From Lucinisca nassula (taxonomy: Eukaryota; Mollusca; Bivalvia; Lucinida; Lucinidae): a DNA stretch of 64,000 nucleotides. Location of the stretch: positions 210,956,138 to 211,020,137 of the forward strand of contig OY757010.1 in the NCBI GenBank assembly GCA_963580285.1. The letters are read 5' to 3'. The translations under genes were made by a program, and so were the position numbers. The notes beneath the pieces are model-generated. The model searched no databases and had not been told where the DNA came from. It saw only the letters and a list, made by a program, of their open reading frames with translations. Positions 56,175-64,000 of this stretch are shown one piece after another (within the stretch, counting starts at the first letter, position 1; each line of letters starts with the position of its first letter).

Positions 56175-57420
56175 CTACACGTGGTCGGCACTGAGCCAGG
56201 AAGATCCCGACACAGTACCAATCTCGTCAGCTCCGTCATCAGGCAAAAGACCCAGTGCCATCTCTAGATTGTCAGCAGGCGAAATACGGATGGGGTTTGT
56301 GTCTTTGCCTTTTTTGACGATAATTTTACCGTCTCTGGTCCAAAAACTATCGATCTTTTTCTCCTTTTTAAGGGGCAGTAACGATTTGATTACAGAGTGA
56401 TTAGTGGCAGTCAAGTCTTCAGTCAGAAATGTTCTATTTGGATTGTTCTTTAAATTTTTCTTGGCAGAAAACACTCTCCATTTATCATGGTACCTAGCAA
56501 ATTATACAATTATTTGTTGGGCTCCTGAGGTCTTAGGTTTACCAATATAATGGCACCGTTCAATATCGCGCTCAACAAGTTTACTACCAGCACCTTTCAA
56601 TACAGCTGTGTTTATGAAGTATAGGACTGCATTGGTTAACTGCTGCTCATAGCGAGGTATCCCACTGGGGCCGTCCAGCACTAAATTGTTAATTCTCAGT
56701 GAATTTCTCCTTCCATACTGTTCCAGCTCATTATGGCTGATCCTTAGCTGGTCAATTTCAGCAGTAAGGAGGTCTACGGTACACTGTAGGTTATCTATAG
56801 TTCCATTGTGCGAATCAATTAGAATCTTCTGATCTTCAATAGAAGCCCCTGTGGTGCAGTGGTTATGCTACTCGCCTTGTAAACCAGGGAGCGCAGGATC
56901 GATCCCGGGTTTCTCCAGACTTTCGGATGAGTCTTTAAACCGAGGTCCCGTCTCCGTATGACCTTAGCTGTTGGTGGGACGTAAAACAAAAACTCACTCA
57001 CTCACTCACTCTGATCTTCAATGATTGCCGTTTGGTCATTGACGATCTGATTTTGCTTTCGAACCGTGTCCTGAAGAGCCTTATTCGATTTTATCATATC
57101 ATCTAAGACGGTCGATCTTAAACCCTCTATAGCAGCACTGACTGCAGTATTGACAGCCGAAGTAACTGTATCCTTTATCATAGGGCATATCATTTCAACC
57201 AAGACGGGCGTAATATTCTCTTTAAATGACTTGTCATTAAACGAGAGTTTTATCATGTCTGAGAAAGCCACAGTTGTCGGCTTCTGGCTTTTAGACTTCT
57301 TTTTATCAGTTTCGGTGAATGTGAACATGTTTGGAACGGAACTCTGTCTCCTTAGAACTATTCGCTCAGATGAAGGCTGTTTCCTTGATGGCTCATCCTT
57401 ACTTAACGGTGATTGGTTAT
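56175..57420 (-). pseudogene. L1-type ORF1 (nucleic-acid chaperone) of a LINE, interrupted by a SINE
   Basis: The minus-strand frame runs from about 57420 (first in-frame ATG at 57328) to 56175, broken in two ways. A 169-bp SINE with a 13-bp target duplication sits at 56841-57009. A nonsense codon TAA is at 56504-56502. Domains in order: basic/Ser-rich N-terminus, a helical stretch likely to form a coiled coil (LQDTVRKQNQIVNDQ before the SINE, LLTAEIDQLRISHNELEQYG after), RRNSLRINNLVLDG at the RRM start, ERDIERCHYIGKPK (RRM end) and IIVKKGKDTNPIRIS (C-terminal domain). This order is that of L1-like ORF1 proteins, which bind element RNA. It is not functional as it stands. An A-tail at 55957-55978 hints that it retroposed separately from an ORF2. 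Confidence 0.78.
56841..57009 (+). mobile_element. tRNA-derived SINE with 13-bp target duplication
   Basis: The head GCCCCTGTGGTGCAGTGGTT is A-box-like, and GGATCGATCCCGGG is a B box. The body has 'ccagactttcggatgagtct' and 'cttagctgttggtgggacgt', ending in (CTCA)n. TCTGATCTTCAAT occurs on both sides (56828-56840 and 57010-57022). Both promoter boxes and the target duplication are intact, so this is the youngest-looking SINE in the window. Confidence 0.88.
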
Positions 57421-57476
57421 TTTTTGAAGAGGGTCACCTATGCAACATTCCTATGCTGTTTGTATCAGAAAGGAAC

Positions 57477-58852
57477 GGTCCCTGGACATTTCGGCCCATA
57501 ACAAAATCGGCCTATGACAAAATCGGCCCATAACAAAATCGGCCCATACAAAATCGGCCCATAGCAATTTCGATCCACAATTTTAATGCGGCATAATTAT
57601 TATGTTTGCATATAATTGATTTGCTTGCACTGCCAATTAAATCAGTAGCATGTAAATCGAAAATGGGATAAAAAGAAAAATATGTTCAGTTTGAGAAATT
57701 AATATTCTTTCCTCTAATGATAAAAAATCACATCGTGTTAACAAGTCCGAGAAAATAATACCGCCCTTAACCCCACTTTATATAGGAAATTTGGGGTTTA
57801 AGGGGTATATGTTATTATGCTTATTTCTGATCCGAGACATATGTTGTGGGCACTCGATAGAACCGGCATGTTCGGAGTATATAAATAAAACAAATACCAC
57901 TTTTTGTGTAGGAAAAGTAGTCATTTTGGAGAAAATGAAAGAATGCACTATGTCACACGGTTGTGTTTTCGTAATAGATATATAAGAATTCACCCAGCAT
58001 AGACAGACCAGCTTGCTCAGCCGCACAGTATGATCATGATTGCTGGAGGCGTGAGGAAGCTTTGGCTACTTCACGAGCCCAGCATACACATCTCGAATTG
58101 CTAAGTCATGATCGCTGGAGGCATGAGGTAGCTTTGGCTACTTTATGATTCATAATTACACACAAATCAGACTGTGCGGATGCACAGGCTGATGTGAGTC
58201 TTTCGTTGGGCCCCGGCGCTAGGCCCATATATAGCTGTCGATGCGCCCCTGTCCAATAGCATTCATAAAACGGAACCGAATGCAAGAAACAAAGAAAGAA
58301 TTAAAGACACGCATTAGGAGACATAGACTAATGGGTGATTGGCACGTGCCCCAATAATGACTGAGGTTTGAGTACAGTGATAATCGTTCTGTTTGTTGCT
58401 TTAAGGCACGTGTCGATAAAGGCAACAACCTAAAGTGTTTATTAATCATTTTGCATACCGACATGTGCCAACAATATAAGCAAATAAGCAATGACCCCAA
58501 AGTTCATAAATATACATTTTTTTTTGCTAAATAAACACATCCTCTTTTATATTATTTTTATTTCTTATCTTCCATCACAAAATCACGTTTGCATTGCGAG
58601 AAAACACATCTGAGGGAGGTAATTATTGAAAATAATGATACAGATGCCGAGCGGTAAAAAGAAATTGTATATACACTGATGTATTTTATCATAAATTAAC
58701 TATATCTTTCATTTTTTTTTAATTTTGGCTGATAATTGACTCCTATAACAGCCTTTTAATCATTTATGGGCCGAAATTGCTATGGGCCGATTTTGTCATG
58801 GGCCGATTTTGACATGGGCCGATTTTGTTATGGGCCGAAATGACCCGGAACC
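57477..58852. mobile_element. 1.38-kb DNA transposon with ~95-bp TIRs made of 17-bp subrepeats, 8-bp target duplication
   Basis: The left end GGTCCCTGGACATTTCGGCC is followed by four or five copies of AAAATCGGCCCATAAC-like units. The right end is the inverse: units of ATGGGCCGATTTTGNCATGG, closing with CCGAAATGACCCGGAACC. AAAGGAAC flanks both sides (57469-57476 and 58853-58860). The inside has no transposase-like frame, only AT-rich sequence, a duplicated ~70-bp phrase ('gatcatgattgctggaggcg', 'gatcgctggaggcatgaggt') and a nested MITE (57732-57974). It is non-autonomous. The 8-bp duplication suggests hAT or P type; long TIRs recall MULEs. Confidence 0.82.
57732..57974. mobile_element. Palindrome-cored MITE copy nested in the TIR element
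   Basis: Starts 'cgtgttaacaagtccgagaa' (same as 33585). It holds 'cccactttatataggaaatt', a reduced core 'gggcactcgatagaaccggc', and closes 'cacacggttgtgttttcgta'. Confidence 0.7.
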
Positions 58853-59356
58853 AAAGGAACGAACTTTGTATCAAATTGGCTCAATGGTATAGGATGAGTT
58901 TGCATTTAAAGCACCTAACTGATGATTTTACTAGTTTTAGCTCTGGCAGCCTTTCTGCTTATCAGAGCTAAACCGATTTAGTTACTTTGGCAAAGGGTAA
59001 CCTTAGCAACATTCCTATGAAGTTAAGGATATAGGAGGAGATGTCACTTATTTTTTTTCTTCTATTTTTTGCTCTGGTTGTCATCACGTTTTTTGGAGTT
59101 GAATGACTTTATCTATTTTAGTAGGGAGTCACCTGCGCAATATTCCTGTGTAGTTTGAATCAAGTCACTGAAAGAACATTCCTATGAACTTATTTCAAAA
59201 TCCATTTACATGTTTAGGAGGAAATGGTGTTTGAGTAAATTTTGTTGATGGGCAACTTATGATGCACAACAGATATTGGATGATGCACAACAACATACAA
59301 GGGACATAGCGGTATCACAATAGTTTAACTTGAGCACTTCACACTCAAGTGAGCTA

Positions 59357-59764
59357 AAATACTTTGAAAATACTGTCTGTTAGTCATAATTATATACTCA
59401 GTCAAAAAAGTAACTATACCAACTTCTGGGTGAAACTCACTAGCTATCTGGCAGCTATTGAGCTAAAGTTGGCTGTAGACATGTAAATCGGACATTTAGC
59501 TAAGGAATGCTCAAACTTGCAACTGCCCATACCTTTCTGCTCCAGAGTTGTCTTGCAATATGTGCCTAGAAAGATTTTGGTAGCAAATGGACATTGTGCA
59601 TGCGCAGAAATTTTCTTTTTGTCTAAGATGAAAGACAATATCCTCTGAACATCGAATAACACTTTACTTTTACAATATCTCATGAGCTCGCATTATAAGC
59701 GAGGTTTTAATTTGTGAAATTCTCAAATTATCTCCCTTGCAATTTTTAAAAATATAGCAATTTT
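59357..59764. other. Spacer, nothing recognised
   Basis: About 400 bp of AT-rich sequence between a Family 1 end and the LINE 3' tail. A minus-strand open frame at 59444-59683 has no recognisable domain. Confidence 0.35.
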
Positions 59765-59951
59765 CAAACTGCTATCTATCTATCTATCTTCTTATACTGA
59801 GTCGGTCATATCTGGCCATTACCTCAGTTGATTGGGTGGCTAAATTTAGAATTTAGCTGAAAAAAAAAGAGAGGCACTGGATGCGTCCTTAAAACTATTT
59901 ACAATCTGCATAACAGAGGTATCCTAAAACGCATACCTCTGAGTCCCAATC

Positions 59952-60185
59952 TTACACTGTGCGGGCTTTGAACTCTTCTGCAGACTTGGCATTCACCGCA
60001 GAGGAGGGAAGACTATTCCATTGAGGAATAGTTCTAGGAAAGAACGAGTTCTTCAGGACATCACTATAGGACTGGTATCTACGATATTGTGAGTTGTTTA
60101 CTTTTGATGCCCTTGTTTGGGTCGACACTGTTACAGGGGTCAAGTACCTATCTTTATCAATAGACACTGAATCAGAGTTATCTTG
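59952..60185 (-). pseudogene. LINE ORF2 C-terminus (frameshifted)
   Basis: About 75 codons in another frame finish the ORF2: SIDKDRYLTPVTVSTQTRAS, then YQSYSDVLKNSFFPRTIPQW, NSLPSSAV and a stop. The SFFPRTIPQWNSLP block is the usual C-terminal signature of CR1/L2-type proteins. The +/-1 shift against the RT frame lies near 60185. Confidence 0.85.
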
Positions 60186-61765
60186 TAGAAGAAGGTTAAA
60201 GAGGACTGCTCACGACGGGCTTCCAGGGACGGCCACTCTAGCTCATTAAGCATGTCACCGACGCTACTTCTATTTCGCCATCGCCTACAGGTCCATCGAG
60301 CAGCTGTCCTCTGCACCTTCTCCACCTGCTGAGTCTGAGTTTTAACATAGGGATGCCAAATGGGTGATGCATATTCAAGTTGAGGGCGAACCAATGTTTT
60401 ATATGCAACATCCTTCGTCTGCCTAGGTGCAAAAGCCAAGTTCCGTCTAAGGAATCCCAAAGTCCTAGTTGCTTTAGATGTAATCTCTGAGATATGTTGA
60501 CCCCAATCAAGATCGTCAGTGATGGTGATACCAAGATATTTGGCGGATTGAACATGCTCCAAAACTTGCTGGTGAAGAGTATAGTCAAACTTAATTTGCT
60601 TGTCCGGCGGGTGTCGTGACACTCTCATTGAGTGACATTTGGCCACATTGAACTTCATTTGCCAATCGGCCTCCCACTGTGCAAGTTGATCCAGGTCATC
60701 TTGTAAAATAAGACAGTCAGAAGGAGAATATATATTCCTATACAGGACACAATCATCAGCAAACAAACGGACCGATGACCTGATATTATCGGGGAGATCA
60801 TTAATGAAAACCAAAAAAAGGACCGGTCCAAGGACCGAACCTTGGGGGACTCCAGATAAAACAGGGACTGGATCAGACGCTTGGCCATCAAGTACAACTT
60901 GTTGTGAGCGCCAAGAGAGCCATGAGCTAATCCACCTATGAATGGATCCTCTTATCCCATAGTACTCCAGTTTATATAATAGCCTTCTGTGAGGTAACTT
61001 GTCAAAGGCCTTAGCAAAGTCCATGATGATCAAGTCAGTCTGTTTGTGGCCACGGTTTATGGCCCCATCCAGATTGCTCACAATGCCATGGTAAAATTGA
61101 ACAAGCTGCGTTTCGCAAGACCTTTGACTCCGGAAACCATGTTGACAGTCAACAAGAATGCTCTCAAAGGCTAAGTGCTTGTTGATGTTGCTTACTAATA
61201 TATGCTCCAGGGTTTTGCAACAGATGCATGTTAGCGACACTGGTCTATAATTTGCTGCATCATATTTTTCCCCTTTTTTATAGACAGGGGTTACATTTGC
61301 TTGTCGCCAGTCATCTGGTACAGTGCCCTGGGCAAGTGAATGATTGAAGATAAAAGGCCAACACAGGAGATATTTCAGCACTACATTCCTTAAGTACCCT
61401 GGCATTCAGGTCATCGGGCCCAGATGCCTTATGTATCTTGAGCTTACCTAACAGTTTAGCGACCCCATTGGGGTCAACTGTTATGTCCCCCATAGAGGGG
61501 AACAGACTTACACCTTTAGATGGTAGCTCACCATCAGTTTCACGCGTAAATGCTGATTGAAACTGTTTATTGCAAATATTAGCCTTATCGCGCGCATCTG
61601 TTTTTCGAATTCCATTTTCCCTTAGCGAAGTGATCCCAAACGCATCCTTTTTCAGGGACTTTACGAGTGACCAAAACTTTTTAACTTAACCATTCCTATG
61701 GGGACTATCGGGATCTATATTGTCATCGTCAAAGGTAAAGATGCTGGAAACATGCTTCCAATTGC
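60186..61765 (-). pseudogene. LINE ORF2 reverse transcriptase (one frameshift, one stop)
   Basis: 61765-61350 reads from the linker after the endonuclease (IDPDSPHRNG, stop, VKKFWSLVKSLKKDAFG) to KLKIHKASGPDDLNARVLKE, the entry block of the RT. A one-base shift near 61350 passes to the frame of 61349-60186: QGTVPDDWRQANVTPVYKKG, ANYRPVSLT, HGFRSQRSCETQLV, DLIIMDFAKAFDKLPH (block A), SGVPQGSVLGPVLFLVFIND, SSVRLFADDCVLY (catalytic FADD), SAKYLGITITDDLDWGQHI and RPQLEYASPIWHPY (thumb). All catalytic residues are conserved; only the frame damage and the TAA at 61688-61686 prevent function. It would copy element RNA at a nicked chromosomal site. Confidence 0.88.
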
Positions 61766-63511
61766 ATCTCTTATAACCTTTTGCACATGTGCTCTGAACC
61801 GTTTGTAATGGTTCTTAACGCCAGGGCTGCTAGACTTGCGAGCACGAAAATACATTCTATTCCGTCTTCTGATGAGATGCTTGATCGTGTTATCGATCCA
61901 TGGTGCCCTATATTTTGTTTTGGTCATTTTCGTTGGTATAAACCTTTCCATTGCCGTGGTTAATTCGGACTTAAAACTGACCCACAAGTCATTAACTGAC
62001 ATGTGCGAGAGGTCAGAGGAAAGGAACGAATCCTTAAATCGCGCCATATGGTCTCGCAGACCAATCATATCCGCACGTTTGTAGAGAAAAACTTTACGCG
62101 GGACTTGGCTGATTCGATTAGCTTTTATGTTATACTCAACAAGGACTATGTCATGATCAGCTTTGCCAATCGGGGACATCCCCTTAACTCTGCTTACTGG
62201 GGATGGAGAATTTGTAAACAATAAATCAAGGGTTTTTTCTTGTCGGGTGGGTATGTTAACAACTTGGGCCAGGCAGTGTTCTTTAATTATGTCCAAAAGT
62301 TGTTGCTGTGTCTGCCTTTTAGGCACCCCATGGGGCACCTGCATGCTGCTCCATTCAATGTCACCACAATTAAAGTCTCCGCCAACCAAAATATGGGCAT
62401 TTGCATTTGACATTATCCTAGACAAAGATGAATAAAAAGCCTCAAGATATTCTGGGTCAATCTGATCTGGTGGGCGATAAAAAGATCCAAGGTACAAAGT
62501 CCTACATCCAATGATGTTCAATTTACACCAAACTAGTTCACAGTTGGTGTCCAACTCCGGAGTTTCTGTACAGAGTAGGTCTCGCTTGAAAGCCACGAAG
62601 ACACCTTCATGTGCATCCCCAACTCTGTCTTTTCGGATGGCCTCAAAGGATTCAGGGAAAATTTCCGAGTTTTTAATTTCTGGGGTTAACCAAGACTCAT
62701 TGCCCAAAATGATATCTGGTTTCGCCGAGTCGATAATTGTATGAAGTTCAGCCCTTTTATTCTTTATTGACTGACAATTCATGATCAATATTCTGAGGGG
62801 ATGGTTAAGGACCACCTTTTTGGTCTTTCGTTTAGCTTCTTTTGACTGCTGCACAATGGGCGATGAAGCTGCCGTGGGTGGGCCGATGTTGTCTGGTATC
62901 GGACTATCAGGCTCAGATAGGGTAGATAAAGGTTCAAAGAGGTTGTACGTGTCTATAGAAGATGAGGTGTCAAACAGAGATGTGGAAAAGTTTGGCATTC
63001 CACATTTCATACACTCCCATGCAACATTTTTATTCAATGATCTGTTGTAAAAACTATACATAGTTGATGACATGCCTTGACATCCTATGTGATACCAGAC
63101 ATTGCAGGTGTCGCAACAAATTCCCCGGTCTTCCCAACCAACACTTTTTTGACAGTGTCCACAAGGGAAGTGTGAACTGTCATTTCGGGAGTTTGGACCA
63201 GGATTTGATTCAACATCCCAAGCATTACCTATAACAACTGTAAATATATACAAGTAGAAAAGTTTAATTGAACCAGGAAACCCCTTCATTCTTAGAGATT
63301 TTTTTAAGATTGATATTGTACAAACATGGGGCAAATGAAATGCAAAGTTACGGTCGATTGCTGTTGAACCACATGTGTCCGCATAAACTGGGAAGAAGTT
63401 AACTGGGATTTCCTGTAGATCCTGTCCACTGCAACTGAGAAGAGATGCAAGTCTTGTTGCCAGCAACATGCAACATACTCCAAAAAGGAGGTCAAATGCA
63501 AAATGGCTCAT
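61715..63511 (-). pseudogene. LINE ORF2 N-terminal part: 2A-like motif, PHD finger, AP endonuclease
   Basis: The first in-frame ATG is at 63511; the open frame extends further upstream only through non-ATG codons. Numbered from the frame's left edge at 63553, residues 96-110 are hydrophobic (IKLFYLYIFTVVIGN) and 113-120 read DVESNPGP, a 2A-type ribosome-skipping motif. A PHD finger (C4HC3) follows at C131, C134, C147, C150, H155, C158, C181 and C184. The AP endonuclease spans about 253-475, with N259 (LIMNCQS), E286 (GNESWL), Y359 (SFYRPP), D393/N395 (GGDFNCGDI) and D466-H467 (ADHDIVLV). After about codon 596 the frame shifts near 61766, leaving an aberrant tail MFPASLPLTMTI. The endonuclease would nick target DNA to prime reverse transcription. 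The PHD finger could aim the element at modified histones, but that is a guess. Confidence 0.88.
63194..63217 (-). other. 2A-like ribosome-skipping motif (DVESNPGP)
   Basis: The eight codons match the 2A consensus D(V/I)ExNPGP exactly, directly before the PHD finger and after a hydrophobic leader. If active, translation would separate the ~105-residue leader from the endonuclease-RT protein between the last G and P. Confidence 0.75.
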
Positions 63512-63559
63512 TATTGTTGGTTTTCTGGTGACTCTTTGGTTACTGAAGGGCAAAAAATA

Positions 63560-64000
63560 TCAAGTGGTGTCTGGGAAAGTCTCCTCTGTTGGGCAATATC
63601 ATCAAAAATCACATTTAAACTTAACTGTTTACCTTAATGTCAATCCGCCTGTAATTTTTATTCCTGTCAATCATTTTTTGCAATTTTTTCAAAAAACACT
63701 TTGTTTCCACCAATGCTGTTCATCATGATGCTACAAAATACGGAAAACTCATGTAGCATTAGCGGTTGCGATTTTCTATGGAGTTCCCGTTGAAAGCAGC
63801 ATTTGCACACAACTTCTAAGAATTGGAGGTAAGAATTGGCGGTCAATATGTGATAGCCTGTTTCTCGTAGCTGATGCAACTTAAGTTCCAAATTTTTTTG
63901 TGAATAGACGCAAATGGTATCTAAAGAAATGTAACATGTATCCAATTTTAGAAAGGTAGGGTACAGAAAAATTGTGTGATGTTAAATCATAGCATGTTTG
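63560..64000. other. Region 5' of the LINE, nothing firm
   Basis: This should hold the LINE 5' UTR or the end of an ORF1. The minus-strand open frame at 63667-63945 (with CKCCFQRELHRKSQP) matches nothing I know. Confidence 0.35.

Larger units (their letters stand above)
57423..59356 (+). repeat. Family 1 element, 3' part (interrupted by a TIR element)
   Basis: Resumes the array broken at 50003 ('agggtcacctatgcaacatt'). It is split at 57476/58853 by the TIR element and continues to 59250 with 'ctctggcagcctttctgctt', 'accttagcaacattcctatg' and 'ttcaaaatccatttacatgt'. It ends with the hairpin TTGAGCAC-TTCACA-CTCAAG and TGAGCTAAAA. Confidence 0.65.
59765..63511 (-). mobile_element. CR1/L2-like LINE, near full length, inactivated
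   Basis: Minus-strand order: hydrophobic leader, 2A-like motif, PHD finger, AP endonuclease, reverse transcriptase, C-terminal WNSLPSS motif, short 3' UTR, and a (GATA)n tail at 59768-59790. The tail matches the truncated copy at 16700-16803. Three frameshifts (about 61766, 61350 and 60185) and one nonsense codon (61688-61686) interrupt what should be one ORF of about 1,180 codons. An ORF1 upstream (63560-64000) was not recognised. Confidence 0.88.

Noticed and set aside
56819..57001. 60-codon minus ORF
   Set aside because: It lies within the SINE and reads its tRNA-like part backwards.
61781..63050. Plus-strand ORFs opposite the LINE
   Set aside because: They are antisense shadows of the endonuclease coding frame.
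63667..63945. 92-codon minus-strand ORF as LINE ORF1
   Set aside because: No coiled coil, RRM or zinc-knuckle pattern; too short for an ORF1.

Overview
The window is eukaryotic and looks like a bivalve mollusc genome, probably a heterodont clam or mussel. The reasons are one widely spaced, intron-rich animal gene, no operons, and very dense short repeats of types I associate with bivalves: elements with cores of roughly 130-170 bp tandem units, palindromic MITEs, tRNA-derived SINEs, and LINEs carrying a PHD finger. I cannot name the species.

The one clear cellular gene is on the minus strand: a PARP14-like mono-ADP-ribosyltransferase. Seven internal exons were placed by GT/AG sites, in transcript order 44663-44415, 41334-41050, 36513-36232, 29963-29850, 25039-24911, 17590-17357 and 1901-162. 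All are phase 1 at both ends. The first six encode a string of RRM-like domains. The long last one carries KH-like sequence and the start of a macro domain. The first exon(s), the rest of the macro domain and the catalytic domain lie outside the window or were not recognised. Introns of about 3-15 kb are almost entirely repeats.

Repeat layout. (a) 'Family 1' elements begin near AACAAGAGGnCC with a small palindrome, carry tandem arrays, then a GACGGACG-rich stretch, and end in a hairpin plus GAGCTAA. They occupy 2594-4433, 12770-14578, 14580-16331, 19265-23751, 23860-24860, 26690-27415, 31404-32082, 32390-32775, 40027-40665, 44732-48445, 49075-50003 with 57423-59356, and 53909-55732. (b) 'Family 2' elements end in a hairpin plus GGGGGCATAAAA (1-66, 30630-31300, 34035-35172, 37110-39787). 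(c) 'Family 3' is a miniature of the same plan, about 140 bp (30346-30481, 34894-35047). (d) A palindrome-cored MITE family has at least a dozen copies. (e) There are pogo-like MITEs, a broken mariner, several SINE families and a new-looking 1.4-kb TIR element (57477-58852).

At the right end, 59765-63511 (minus) holds a nearly complete but frameshifted CR1/L2-like LINE encoding a 2A-like DVESNPGP motif, a PHD finger, an AP endonuclease and a reverse transcriptase. A second LINE fragment (RT, 50004-51880) and an L1-type ORF1 pseudogene split by a SINE (56175-57420) lie nearby. A 2213-bp segment is duplicated in tandem almost perfectly (7324-9536 and 9537-11749).

No rRNA gene, free-standing tRNA gene, CRISPR array or bacterial feature was seen. 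The most interesting material is the set of repeat families that share complementary ends, terminal hairpins and insertion without clear target duplication, which suggests a Helitron/Helentron-like mechanism.
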